In this document: positions 25,828 through 34,545 of the stretch, in pieces
Layout of the letters: every line of letters starts with the position of its first letter
Position numbering within the stretch: position 1 is the stretch's first letter
DNA from: Pseudoalteromonas apostichopi
GTDB lineage: Bacteria > Pseudomonadota > Gammaproteobacteria > Enterobacterales > Alteromonadaceae
Direction of reading: 5' to 3'
Assembly (NCBI RefSeq): GCF_030297135.1
Contig: NZ_AP028065.1
Span: 372,001 to 436,000, forward strand
Length of the DNA stretch: 64,000 bases
Notes under the pieces: generated by a model
Seen by the model: the letters and a program-made list of their open reading frames with translations, nothing else
Told to the model about the DNA's origin: nothing
Database searches by the model: none
Position numbers and translations under genes: made by a program

Positions 25828-26997
25828 TTAATCTAATGTCCCGCTGATAGCATACTTTAACACCCAGTTTTTTGCAGGACCTGTATTATTTGCAAGCTTT
25901 AAAAACTTACTGCGCACCCAGCTAAGTGGTTTAACCTCATTTGAAAAGCCAAAGTAACACGCATCCATCATACTCATCATTAGTAAATTAGCGTGACGGC
26001 GTTTTTTCTCATAGCGTTTTAATAAATCATGGTGACCAACATCCTGTTGTTCTGCCAAAATATCAGCCAACGCGACGACATCCTGAAAACCTAAGTTCAC
26101 GCCCTGACCTGCAAGTGGGTTTATTGTGTGAGCCGAATCGCCAACCAAAACTAAACGCCCCTGTGAATAATCATTAGCATGTTGGCGTGCAAGTGGAAAA
26201 ACGGCATGTTCAAGTACCTCAAAGTCGCCTGGTAGCTCAGGAAAGTGCTCTATAAGCTTTGCTTTCAGTTGTTCATTTGAGAGTTTATGCCATTGCTTTA
26301 ATACCGCAGCGTCGTGATAGCAAATTAAATTGGCATACGGTGCCTGCATTGGCAAAAACGCCACAGGTCCGGTTGGGGTAAATTGTTGCCATGTTTTTAC
26401 TTGCTGCGGTGCATCTAATTTGATTAAAACCCCCATGCAGTGTTGGCCGTACTGCCAACCCGTTACACCTAAGCCAGCTTTGGTACGTAATTGGGACTGT
26501 CCGCCATCTGCAGCAACAACTAAATCAGCGGTATATTTAGTATCACCATAATGTAAGGTAATTGCATCAGGCGTTTGACTAATATCTGTGATTAGTGACG
26601 TTTGTTCTATTACTTCAATGTTGTACTTAGCAAATTGTTGCCAAAGACTGGCTTGTATTAAATTATTTTCTATTAAATGACCTAAATGTGTTTCGCCAAT
26701 ATCTTTGCAATCAAACAATAGATTCTCGTCTTGCTGCTGGTAGGCTTCAAGCTGTTGATAAGGCGCGATGCGATTTTGCCTAAGTAACGGCATTGCACCT
26801 AGGTCGTCGAGTAAGTTTTCTGAAAAACGATTAATAGCCGAAATGCGAATATCTACTTTATCTGAACTAAGAATGTGATCAGCATCGATAAGGTGCTTTT
26901 CAATGACGGTGACATCCCTACCCTGTTTAGCCAGTGTTACCGCTGTAGCAGCGCCGACCATGCCACCACCGACAATTATTACCTTATTTTTATTCAT
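25828..26997 (-). CDS. ubiF: UbiF-like FAD-dependent ubiquinone-biosynthesis monooxygenase (UbiH/UbiF/VisC family)
   Basis: A 389-aa flavin monooxygenase that hydroxylates the ubiquinone ring, here most likely at C6 as in UbiF. The N-terminal FAD dinucleotide fold is VIIVGGGMVGAATAVTLA. The second FAD motif GDSAHTINPLAGQGVNLGFQD is near residue 285, and VVAADGGQSQLRTK near 157 is the DG motif. UbiH and UbiI are paralogues with the same motifs, so the specific ring position rests on synteny: E. coli ubiF also lies between miaB and a Met-Leu-Gln tRNA operon. Confidence 0.85.
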   Translation of the reverse strand: MNKNKVIIVGGGMVGAATAVTLAKQGRDVTVIEKHLIDADHILSSDKVDIRISAINRFSENLLDDLGAMPLLRQNRIAPYQQLEAYQQQDENLLFDCKDIGETHLGHLIENNLIQASLWQQFAKYNIEVIEQTSLITDISQTPDAITLHYGDTKYTADLVVAADGGQSQLRTKAGLGVTGWQYGQHCMGVLIKLDAPQQVKTWQQFTPTGPVAFLPMQAPYANLICYHDAAVLKQWHKLSNEQLKAKLIEHFPELPGDFEVLEHAVFPLARQHANDYSQGRLVLVGDSAHTINPLAGQGVNLGFQDVVALADILAEQQDVGHHDLLKRYEKKRRHANLLMMSMMDACYFGFSNEVKPLSWVRSKFLKLANNTGPAKNWVLKYAISGTLD

Positions 26998-27254
26998 TTA
27001 ATATTCGCTCATTTGGCTATTAAAATACGCGACAAATTGTAACGTAATTCAATATTGCGTGTCAGTGCATTTACCGCTTATGAATTTCAAAACAGTAACT
27101 TGTTTGATTTCACACCACAAAGATAAAAACTATACTTGGATCTGTGCGGGTATCCAGCTAAAATACGCGTCCTTTAGGTCGGCATACTGCCACTTAATCC
27201 TGTTTCTAACACATTTTTGTGTCACTACCGAATTGAAAACGAGGCTATATTTCA

Positions 27255-28700
27255 ATGAGTAAAAAGCTGCATATTAAAACCTGGGGTTGTCAGATGAACG
27301 AGTACGACTCTCAGAAGATGGCTGATCTACTAGATGCGACTAACGGCTATCAGTTAACTGAAGAAGCTGAAGACGCAGACGTGATCTTACTCAATACCTG
27401 TTCAATCCGTGAAAAAGCACAAGAAAAAGTATTCCATCAGCTTGGCCGTTGGAAACTGTTAAAAGACGACAAACCAGAATTAATCATTGGTGTTGGTGGC
27501 TGTGTTGCCTCGCAAGAAGGTGACTCGATTCGTCAACGTGCGCCGTTTGTTGATGTAATCTTTGGCCCGCAAACATTACACCGCTTACCAGAAATGATTA
27601 AGCAAGTGCAAAGTGGCGACAGCAGCTCGGTAGTTGACGTTTCATTCCCTGAGATTGAAAAGTTCGACCGTTTACCTGAGCCAAAAGCGGAAGGCCCTAC
27701 TGCGTTTGTATCAATTATGGAAGGTTGCTCTAAATACTGTACATTCTGCGTAGTACCTTATACGCGTGGTGAAGAAGTAAGCCGTCCACTTGATGACGTA
27801 TTACTTGAAGTAGCACAACTTGCAGAGCAAGGCGTTCGTGAAGTGAACCTACTTGGACAAAACGTAAATGCGTATCGCGGTGAAACTCATGACGGTGAGA
27901 TTTGTTACTTCTCTGACCTACTACGTTATGTAGCTGCAATTGACGGTATTGACCGTATTCGTTACACCACATCGCATCCTGTAGAATTTACGCCAGATAT
28001 CATTGATGCGTATGCAGACGTACCTGAGCTTGTTGATCACCTACACTTACCAGTACAAAGTGGTTCAGACCGTATTCTTAATTTAATGAAACGTGGTCAC
28101 ACTGCACTTGAGTACAAATCTACAATCCGTAAGCTACGTAAAATTCGCCCTAACCTAAGCATGTCATCTGACTTCATCATTGGTTTCCCTGGCGAAAGTA
28201 AAGCTGACTTTGAAGCAACCATGAACCTAATTAATGATATTGGTTTCGATATGAGCTTCAGCTTTATCTACAGTGCGCGACCTGGTACTCCTGCTGCTGA
28301 TTTACCTGATGATGTGACAGAGCAAGAGAAAAAAGAGCGTTTATACCTTCTACAGAATCGTATTACGCAAATGGCACAACAAATCAGCCGACAAATGTTT
28401 GGTACTGAACAACGTATTCTAGTTGAAGGCCCTTCTAAAAAGAATCCTATGGAATTACGTGGCCGTACCGAGAATAACCGTGTGGTTAACTTTGAAGGCC
28501 CTCACTCAGTGATCGGTCAATTCGTTGATGTGCGTATTACAGAAGCATTGCCAAACTCTTTACGTGGTGAGTTAATTCGTACAGAATCAGAAATGAACTT
28601 ACGTCGTGATGTGGCACCTTCAGCTATTTTAAGTAAAGCTGCTGAAGCTGAGGCCGCTGCGGCCCCTAACGAAATTGGCGTTGCTACTTTCGTACCTTAG
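27255..28700 (+). CDS. miaB: tRNA-2-methylthio-N6-dimethylallyladenosine synthase
   Basis: MiaB is a radical-SAM methylthiotransferase that adds the 2-methylthio group to i6A37 of tRNAs reading UNN codons. It is 481 aa. The N-terminal cluster cysteines are in WGCQMNEYDS, LLNTCSIREKA and GVGGCVASQ. The radical-SAM C-x3-C-x2-C is in MEGCSKYCTFCVVPYTRGEE near residue 157. A C-terminal TRAM domain (about 378-440) is followed by an alanine-rich tail. It heads the miaB-ybeZ-ybeY-ybeX-lnt block and is divergent from ubiF. Confidence 0.97.
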   Translation: MSKKLHIKTWGCQMNEYDSQKMADLLDATNGYQLTEEAEDADVILLNTCSIREKAQEKVFHQLGRWKLLKDDKPELIIGVGGCVASQEGDSIRQRAPFVDVIFGPQTLHRLPEMIKQVQSGDSSSVVDVSFPEIEKFDRLPEPKAEGPTAFVSIMEGCSKYCTFCVVPYTRGEEVSRPLDDVLLEVAQLAEQGVREVNLLGQNVNAYRGETHDGEICYFSDLLRYVAAIDGIDRIRYTTSHPVEFTPDIIDAYADVPELVDHLHLPVQSGSDRILNLMKRGHTALEYKSTIRKLRKIRPNLSMSSDFIIGFPGESKADFEATMNLINDIGFDMSFSFIYSARPGTPAADLPDDVTEQEKKERLYLLQNRITQMAQQISRQMFGTEQRILVEGPSKKNPMELRGRTENNRVVNFEGPHSVIGQFVDVRITEALPNSLRGELIRTESEMNLRRDVAPSAILSKAAEAEAAAAPNEIGVATFVP

Positions 28701-28749
28701 GGTGACACTTGGTGCAGGCACTGCCTGCACCCATCAATAGGAAGCAATT

Positions 28750-29802
28750 TTGAGTAATCAGTTAAAAACATTAGAGATTTATTTAGAACCCGCCGACAAC
28801 AAACGCCTTTCATCTTTATGTGGTCCGTTTGACGAAAACATTAAGCAAATTGAACGCCGCCTTGGTGTTGAGATAGCACACCGTGATAATTTCTTCAGGG
28901 TAACCGGTAAACTGCACCTTGCAGCAGCGGCTGTTGAGATCCTAAAAAACCTCTATATTGAAACTCAACCTATTCGCGGCCTGATTGGCGAAATTGAACC
29001 TGAAGCCGTACATTTGGCGATTAGCGAATCAAATGCTCTTGAGCAAGATGAAAATCCAGGTGTATATGGCAAAGACATGGTGATTAAAACTCGCCGTGGC
29101 GTTATTAAACCGCGCAATGATAATCAAGGCGTGTATGTTGCTAATATTTTGCATCACGATATTACTTTCGGTATTGGCCCAGCCGGTACAGGTAAAACTT
29201 ATTTAGCCGTTGCAGCAGCTGTTGATGCCTTAGAGCGTCAAGAAATTCGCCGTATTTTATTAACCCGCCCTGCAGTTGAAGCAGGTGAAAAGCTAGGCTT
29301 TTTACCGGGTGACTTAAGCCAAAAAATCGACCCTTATTTACGCCCATTATACGATGCGTTATTTGAAATGCTTGGCTTTGAGCGAGTTGAAAAGCTGATT
29401 GAGAAAAACGTGATTGAAGTAGCGCCCCTTGCCTACATGCGTGGTCGTACACTGAATGACGCGTTTATTATTCTTGATGAAAGCCAAAACACCACAGCAG
29501 AACAAATGAAAATGTTCTTAACCCGTATTGGCTTTAACTCAAAAGCGGTAATTACTGGTGATATTACACAAGTCGATTTACCCCGTGGTGCTCGTTCAGG
29601 TCTTCGCCATGCCATCGAAGTATTAAACGGTGTAGATGAAATTAGCTTTAACTTCTTCCAATCACACGATGTGGTGCGCCATCCGGTTGTTGCCCGTATC
29701 GTTGAAGCTTATGAGCGCAACGATGAAGCAGAGCGTTTAAAACGTGCTGAGAAACAACGTGCGAAAGAAGCGCAAGCAAACCAACAAGAAGCAAACTCGT
29801 GA
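28750..29802 (+). CDS. ybeZ: PhoH-family ATPase YbeZ
   Basis: A 350-aa PhoH-like P-loop ATPase thought to work with YbeY in rRNA maturation and ribosome quality control. An N-terminal KH-like region is followed by the PhoH domain, with Walker A GPAGTGKTYLAVAAA near residue 140 and Walker B DAFIILDESQNTT near 235. The start is TTG with AGGA about 8 bp upstream. It overlaps ybeY by 4 bp, so the two proteins are translationally coupled. Confidence 0.94.
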   Translation: MSNQLKTLEIYLEPADNKRLSSLCGPFDENIKQIERRLGVEIAHRDNFFRVTGKLHLAAAAVEILKNLYIETQPIRGLIGEIEPEAVHLAISESNALEQDENPGVYGKDMVIKTRRGVIKPRNDNQGVYVANILHHDITFGIGPAGTGKTYLAVAAAVDALERQEIRRILLTRPAVEAGEKLGFLPGDLSQKIDPYLRPLYDALFEMLGFERVEKLIEKNVIEVAPLAYMRGRTLNDAFIILDESQNTTAEQMKMFLTRIGFNSKAVITGDITQVDLPRGARSGLRHAIEVLNGVDEISFNFFQSHDVVRHPVVARIVEAYERNDEAERLKRAEKQRAKEAQANQQEANS

Positions 29803-30254
29803 CCGAATTAGATTTACAAATAGCCTGTGAGTTTGACGACTTACCAAGCTTTGAACAATTCCAGCTGTGGGCTGACAAAGCCCTTAGCAATCACCGTGAA
29901 GATGCAGAACTGACCATAGTGATCAGTGATGAAGCGCAAAGCCAGCAGCTCAACAATGATTACCGCGGCAAAGATAAACCGACTAATGTCTTATCTTTTC
30001 CATTTGAAGCACCACCGGGCATTGAGTTACCTTTAGTAGGTGATTTAATCATTTGTCCGGCCATTGTTTTAGCCGAATCAATTGAGCAAGAAAAGACCTT
30101 TCACGACCATTTTGCCCATATGGTTATCCATGGATGCTTGCATTTACTTGGATTTGACCATATAAAGGACGAAGATGCACTTGAAATGGAAAGCATAGAA
30201 AAGCAATTACTTGCCGATCTGAACATCGCTGACCCATATCGAGACGATATTTAA
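29799..30254 (+). CDS. ybeY: Endoribonuclease YbeY (rRNA maturation factor)
   Basis: YbeY is a zinc-dependent endoribonuclease involved in 16S rRNA 3'-end processing and 70S quality control. It is 151 aa. The metal-binding H-x3-H-x5-H is visible in HMVIHGCLHLLGFDH near residue 110. Conserved NDYRGKDKPTNVLSFPFE lies near 50. The GTG start overlaps the ybeZ stop (GTGA). Confidence 0.95.
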   Translation: MTELDLQIACEFDDLPSFEQFQLWADKALSNHREDAELTIVISDEAQSQQLNNDYRGKDKPTNVLSFPFEAPPGIELPLVGDLIICPAIVLAESIEQEKTFHDHFAHMVIHGCLHLLGFDHIKDEDALEMESIEKQLLADLNIADPYRDDI

Positions 30255-30276
30255 ATTAACGGAGCAATTAGACGCA

Positions 30277-31161
30277 ATGAGCGACGACAACTCGCAAACT
30301 AGCCAGGGTTCTTCTGGCAAAACGTGGCTGGGCCGCATAGCCCAAATGTTGCAAGGGGAACCCCAGAATAGAGAAGAGCTGGTAGAAGTAATTGCCGATG
30401 CGCAAGAACGCGACCTTATCGACCCTGAAACCAAAGACATGATTGAAGGGGTACTAGGTGTATCAGAGCTAAAAGTGCGTGACATCATGATCCCACGCTC
30501 GCAAATGGTGACCTTAGAGGTTGATACACCTTTAGAAGAACTATTGCCTATGATGGTTGATTCAACACATTCACGCTTTCCAGTGGTGTGTGAAGACAAA
30601 GACCATGTTGAAGGTATTTTATTAGCAAAAGATTTATTACCACTGATCATCAATAAAGATGATCAACTACCTTCATTACGTGAATATTTACGCCCTGCGG
30701 TTGTAGTGCCTGAAAGTAAACGTGTTGACACGCTCCTAAATGAGTTTCGTCAACAACGTTACCACATGGCTATCGTTATTGATGAGTATGGTGGTGTGTC
30801 TGGTCTTGTAACTATCGAAGATATTCTTGAAATCATCGTTGGTGAAATCGAAGACGAGCACGATGAAAGTGAAGACCTACAAGATATTCGCCAAGTTGCA
30901 AAGCACGTTTACGCTGTGCAAGCACTGACTGAAGTTGATGACTTTAACGAATATTTTAAAACCGGTTACAGCACCTCTGATGCTGACACCATAGGTGGTA
31001 TTGTTTTACATGCATTTGGCCATATGCCAAGCCGTGGTGAAACCATCGAAGTAGAAGGCTTACACTTTAAAGTCACTAACTCAGATAACCGCCGCATCTT
31101 ACAATTGCAAGTCACCATTCCAAAGGCTGATGATAACGACAGTGAAGAAACTGCTAACTAA
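30277..31161 (+). CDS. ybeX: CorC/YbeX family CBS-domain protein
   Basis: A 294-aa cytosolic protein with two CBS domains (about 70-185, with VRDIMIPRSQMVTL and the linking DEYGGVSGLVTIEDILE) and a C-terminal CorC_HlyC transporter-associated domain (about 205-285). The N-terminus is a HlyC/CorC leader. Family roles proposed are magnesium/cobalt efflux and, for YbeX, ribosome metabolism. The operon context favours the latter. Its end overlaps the proposed lnt start by 32 bp. Confidence 0.92.
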   Translation: MSDDNSQTSQGSSGKTWLGRIAQMLQGEPQNREELVEVIADAQERDLIDPETKDMIEGVLGVSELKVRDIMIPRSQMVTLEVDTPLEELLPMMVDSTHSRFPVVCEDKDHVEGILLAKDLLPLIINKDDQLPSLREYLRPAVVVPESKRVDTLLNEFRQQRYHMAIVIDEYGGVSGLVTIEDILEIIVGEIEDEHDESEDLQDIRQVAKHVYAVQALTEVDDFNEYFKTGYSTSDADTIGGIVLHAFGHMPSRGETIEVEGLHFKVTNSDNRRILQLQVTIPKADDNDSEETAN

Positions 31162-32689
31162 CCTAAGCCACCTTGCAAAAGATAAAAAAGCCTGGCTCGC
31201 ACTTGTTGCGGGCCTCTTTTTAACCTTAAGTTACGCACCCTATAACCTATGGTTTATAACTTTTCTTTCTCTTGGTGCCCTGCTCTACTGCATAAACCCA
31301 CTCGCAAACGGTAAATTAGCTGCTAAACAAAGTGCTAAATATGGCTTTATATTTGGTTTAGGCTGGTTTGGCGCCGGCATAAGTTGGGTTCATGTATCAA
31401 TAGCGACCTTTGGTGGTATGCCGTTAATAGCATCACTATCATTAATGGTGCTGCTATGTGCTTATTTAGCTCTGTATCCTGCATTAGCCGCTTGGCTGAC
31501 TACACGCCTTGCTAAAGGCCCATATAGCTTTATCTGTTGGTTACTAGCCGCTATAGCAACCACAGAGTACTTACGTGGCACATTGCTGACAGGCTTTCCT
31601 TGGCTTAGCTTTGGTTACACGCAAACAGACAGCCCACTTAATTTCTTAGCGCCCGTAATTGGCGAGTTCGGTATCACGCTTGTATGCATGTTAATTGCGT
31701 TTGCCTTATATCGTATAGCATACAAAGATACTAAACCACTTATCGCATCTGTGGCTCTTTTAGCAGGCTTATATACGATTGCAAACAGCAATCAGCTTCA
31801 CTACCAAGACAAAACTATTAAAACTGTACTGGTGCAGGGTAATATTAAACAGCATCTTCGCTTTGAGCCGTCTGAGTTTTGGACGACGATGAGCAAATAC
31901 CAAGATATGACTCGCCTACATTGGAATGCAGATTTAATTGTCTGGCCAGAGGCAGCAGTCCCCGAGCTTGAAGCATTATCAACCGAGTATTTAACAGGCC
32001 TCAATAGTGCTGCAACGTTTAATAACACTGCACTTATTACCGGCATCGTCGATTACCAATACGACACGCGTAACATTTTTAATACTTTGATTGTGCTGGG
32101 TAAAAAAGAACAAGAAGACAGTGAGGGTGATTATCAGTATTTAGGTAAAAACCGCTACCAAAAGCATCAGTTATTACCCATTGGTGAGTTTGTGCCGTTT
32201 CAAGATTTTCTGCGCCCAATCGCACCACTGTTTGACTTGCCGATGTCATCTTTCACCCGTGGTGATGAAGTGCAAAACAATTTACGCGCAAATGGTTTAA
32301 ACATTTTACCTGCTATATGCTATGAAATTGCTTTTTCTGAGTTGGTTCGTGGTAATTATCGCAGCGATTCTGATATCTTATTTACGGTTAGTAATGATGC
32401 GTGGTTTGGAGACTCTCATGGCCCACATCAGCATATGCAAATAGCGCGTATGCGCGCCCTAGAATTACAGCGCCCGTTAATTCGAGTTACTAACAATGGT
32501 ATTAGCGCCGTTTACGACCCTATCGCTAAATCACAATTAGCTATGCCGCAATTTAAAGCGGATGTACTCGAAGCCAATATTACTTTAATTAAAGGCGATA
32601 GTATTTACAGCCAATATGGTAATTGGCCAGTGTGGATTGTAGTGATATTACTCAGTACTGTTGGTGTACTTGTAAGAGTTAAGAAATAA
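31130..32689 (+). CDS. lnt: Apolipoprotein N-acyltransferase
   Basis: Lnt adds the third acyl chain to outer-membrane lipoproteins in the periplasmic leaflet of the inner membrane. It is 519 aa. About six to seven hydrophobic segments span residues 20-215, followed by a nitrilase-like domain (about 230-485). The catalytic triad is visible: Glu in VWPEAAVPEL, Lys in KHQLLPIGEFVPF and Cys in LPAICYEIAFSEL. A final hydrophobic helix ends the protein. The ATG at 31130 overlaps ybeX. An in-frame GTG at 31142 is an equally plausible start. Confidence 0.95.
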   Translation: MITTVKKLLTNLSHLAKDKKAWLALVAGLFLTLSYAPYNLWFITFLSLGALLYCINPLANGKLAAKQSAKYGFIFGLGWFGAGISWVHVSIATFGGMPLIASLSLMVLLCAYLALYPALAAWLTTRLAKGPYSFICWLLAAIATTEYLRGTLLTGFPWLSFGYTQTDSPLNFLAPVIGEFGITLVCMLIAFALYRIAYKDTKPLIASVALLAGLYTIANSNQLHYQDKTIKTVLVQGNIKQHLRFEPSEFWTTMSKYQDMTRLHWNADLIVWPEAAVPELEALSTEYLTGLNSAATFNNTALITGIVDYQYDTRNIFNTLIVLGKKEQEDSEGDYQYLGKNRYQKHQLLPIGEFVPFQDFLRPIAPLFDLPMSSFTRGDEVQNNLRANGLNILPAICYEIAFSELVRGNYRSDSDILFTVSNDAWFGDSHGPHQHMQIARMRALELQRPLIRVTNNGISAVYDPIAKSQLAMPQFKADVLEANITLIKGDSIYSQYGNWPVWIVVILLSTVGVLVRVKK

Positions 32690-32710
32690 TAATTTTAAGT
32701 TTTAACGACA

Positions 32711-32741
32711 GTTAAAAGAGTGGCAACTCCACTCTTTTAAC
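32711..32741. terminator. Bidirectional terminator between lnt and a hypothetical gene
   Basis: A perfect 13-bp stem GTTAAAAGAGTGG / CCACTCTTTTAAC with a 5-nt loop lies between the convergent genes. Confidence 0.85.
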
Positions 32742-32749
32742 TTATAATC

Positions 32750-33664
32750 CTAGCATTGATAAGTATATATCTTGTTATTTGCCATCGTTTTAGTTCCCAC
32801 AACTCGGCAGCTAACTCCTCCGTCTAGTGAACTGGTGTATCTTTCAAACTTAGCTTGCTCATTACTTTCGCTCTCATTTTTATCTTCGCTCTTAGCAGTT
32901 GCGAATATAAAATCATGACCACTAATTTCGTCGTGGTTCAAAGGAATTGAGTTTTTAAATCCATCTCGCCCACCTAAAATATTAAATGACTTAATTACTG
33001 GATTTAGTGTTACGCTAATAAAACCATTTTGGCTTTTAGCCAAATCATCACTATAAAAGTTTATACGAACATATAGCTTTAACTTATTAATATTCGGAAA
33101 TTTAATTGTTCCCTTAGTTGGTAATAATATTTTTGTTAAAGCTGATGTCTCACCCGCAAAATAAAAGTCATAAACATCATTTCTAAAATAACTGGCAAGC
33201 AAAAAGTCATAGGGACTTCCCTTGACTTCAATCTCCTTTCCAAACGGGGAATTATCATTTGCATTGGTATTAGTTTGCTTAGGGGTTGATATATTACGTT
33301 GAGTACTTTGCCCATTTTTGAGCATACTCTTTTCAGAAGCGCGCGTTATTACACGTACTAACTCTTTGCGGTATTCATAGAGGAGGTCTAAATCAAAAAG
33401 TTCATCATTACTAAGCTCAGACAAAGAAACATTAACTACTGGCTCACCATAACGATCTTCAATGTAGTGAGTATCGTATTTTAATGCTGTTTCATTAATC
33501 ATATCGACTACAATGACAGCTTTAGTATCAGAGTTAACGCTTAGCCTTGCAATCTTGTCTGTTTGATTTTGAGAGCAATTATTGCAGATTTCAACTTCTG
33601 CCAGACCAAAAGCAGACAAAGATATTCCCGAAAAAATAATAAATAATAATATTTGTTTGTACAT
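32750..33664 (-). CDS. Hypothetical secreted protein, unrecognised family
   Basis: I do not recognise this 304-aa protein. A clear Sec signal peptide (MYKQILLFIIFSGISLSAFG) is followed by a mature protein with C-N-N-C near residue 28 and two cysteines near the end (VSCRVV and the C-terminal YTYQC), so disulphides are likely. A low-complexity N/Q/T/S linker (about 115-140) separates an N-terminal from a C-terminal part rich in beta-strand-like sequence. It is more AT-rich than its neighbours and interrupts the lnt-side and lon-side housekeeping blocks, suggesting a recent or lineage-specific arrival. Location is probably periplasmic or extracellular. Confidence 0.6.
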   Translation of the reverse strand: MYKQILLFIIFSGISLSAFGLAEVEICNNCSQNQTDKIARLSVNSDTKAVIVVDMINETALKYDTHYIEDRYGEPVVNVSLSELSNDELFDLDLLYEYRKELVRVITRASEKSMLKNGQSTQRNISTPKQTNTNANDNSPFGKEIEVKGSPYDFLLASYFRNDVYDFYFAGETSALTKILLPTKGTIKFPNINKLKLYVRINFYSDDLAKSQNGFISVTLNPVIKSFNILGGRDGFKNSIPLNHDEISGHDFIFATAKSEDKNESESNEQAKFERYTSSLDGGVSCRVVGTKTMANNKIYTYQC

Positions 33665-33986
33665 TCAAAAAATCCTTTTATTAATGCAACTTTAAAATAA
33701 CCAAATAAAAGAAATAACCTCATTTTCAGAAGGTTTTCTAAGGGCTATAGGAGTTCATTTTAAAAAATGAGATTAGGCTTTACTACTTCAACAAAAACGA
33801 AAGACCTAAAAAGGGTACTGCAGAATTTGTACAGCGATTGAGCAATTTTGTCAACGCAAGATTAGCTAGTTATTACCCTGCAACGTGCATGTTCGAAAGA
33901 GCAAATTACTTTAAAAGTCTCAGCTACTTTACATTCAATAATGTTTGCGTTGAGGTTAATCTGTTCAACTACTTTAGCAGGCAATT
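33665..33986. other. Gene-free stretch between hypothetical secreted protein and FKBP
   Basis: About 320 bp of AT-rich DNA. It should hold the promoter of the leftward secreted-protein gene. Only short unsupported ORFs are present, and I see no RNA gene or repeat. Confidence 0.4.
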
Positions 33987-34014
33987 AAAAAGGCTTCATT
34001 ATGAAGCCTTTTTT
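33987..34014. terminator. Terminator downstream of the FKBP gene
   Basis: AGGCTTCAT and ATGAAGCCT form a stem flanked by A and T runs, about 55 bp past the stop of the leftward FKBP gene. It works in either direction. Confidence 0.8.
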
Positions 34015-34068
34015 GTGTTTTATACTCATTCGCTTAACTAGGTGAACAAGTACTATTGCAGATTAAAT

Positions 34069-34545
34069 TTAAGATTCTATCTTTATCAACTCTACGTCAA
34101 ATATCAGCAATGAACCTGCTGGAATACTGCCTACGCGTTTACGGCCGTACGCAAGCTGCGGCGGGATATAAAAGGTAAACTTATCCCCTTCACTCATGAG
34201 TTGTAAGCCTTCAGTCCAGCCAGCAATCACTTGATTTAAGCCAAAGCTGATTGGCGAATTTCTTACCACTGAGCTGTCAAAAACACTGCCATCCATAAGC
34301 GTACCATGATAATGAACCTTTACTTTACTGGTTGCATTTGGCTTTGTGTCATTCCCTGAACTTTGCTCAATTTTGTATTGCAACCCAGATGCTGTTTCAT
34401 GAACATCGTCGGCTTTACTATTGTTCGCTAAAAAGTCCGCTGCTAGTTTTTCATTTTCAAGGGCTTGTAGCTTCGCCTTTTTACTATTTTTAAAAATTAA
34501 AAAGCAAAAAATACCAATGATCAGTAAAAGTATTAAATTAATCAT
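34069..34545 (-). CDS. Membrane-anchored FKBP-type peptidyl-prolyl cis-trans isomerase
   Basis: A 158-aa protein. An N-terminal hydrophobic helix (INLILLLIIGIFCFLIF) anchors it in the inner membrane and is followed by a short lysine-rich linker. The FKBP domain (about 70-158) contains VKVHYHGTLMDGSVFDSS, PISFGLNQVIAGWTEGLQLM and IPPQLAYGRKRVGSIPAGSLLIFDVEL, with the usual active-site aromatic residues. Its first codon overlaps the end of the Lon-family protease gene by 4 bp. The pairing suggests a shared role in protein folding and turnover, which is inference. Topology is not settled by sequence alone. Confidence 0.88.
   Translation of the reverse strand: MINLILLLIIGIFCFLIFKNSKKAKLQALENEKLAADFLANNSKADDVHETASGLQYKIEQSSGNDTKPNATSKVKVHYHGTLMDGSVFDSSVVRNSPISFGLNQVIAGWTEGLQLMSEGDKFTFYIPPQLAYGRKRVGSIPAGSLLIFDVELIKIES

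Noticed and set aside
33838..34041. A 67-aa ORF between the hypothetical secreted gene and FKBP
   Set aside because: It reads through the bidirectional terminator hairpin and has no recognisable start region or family.
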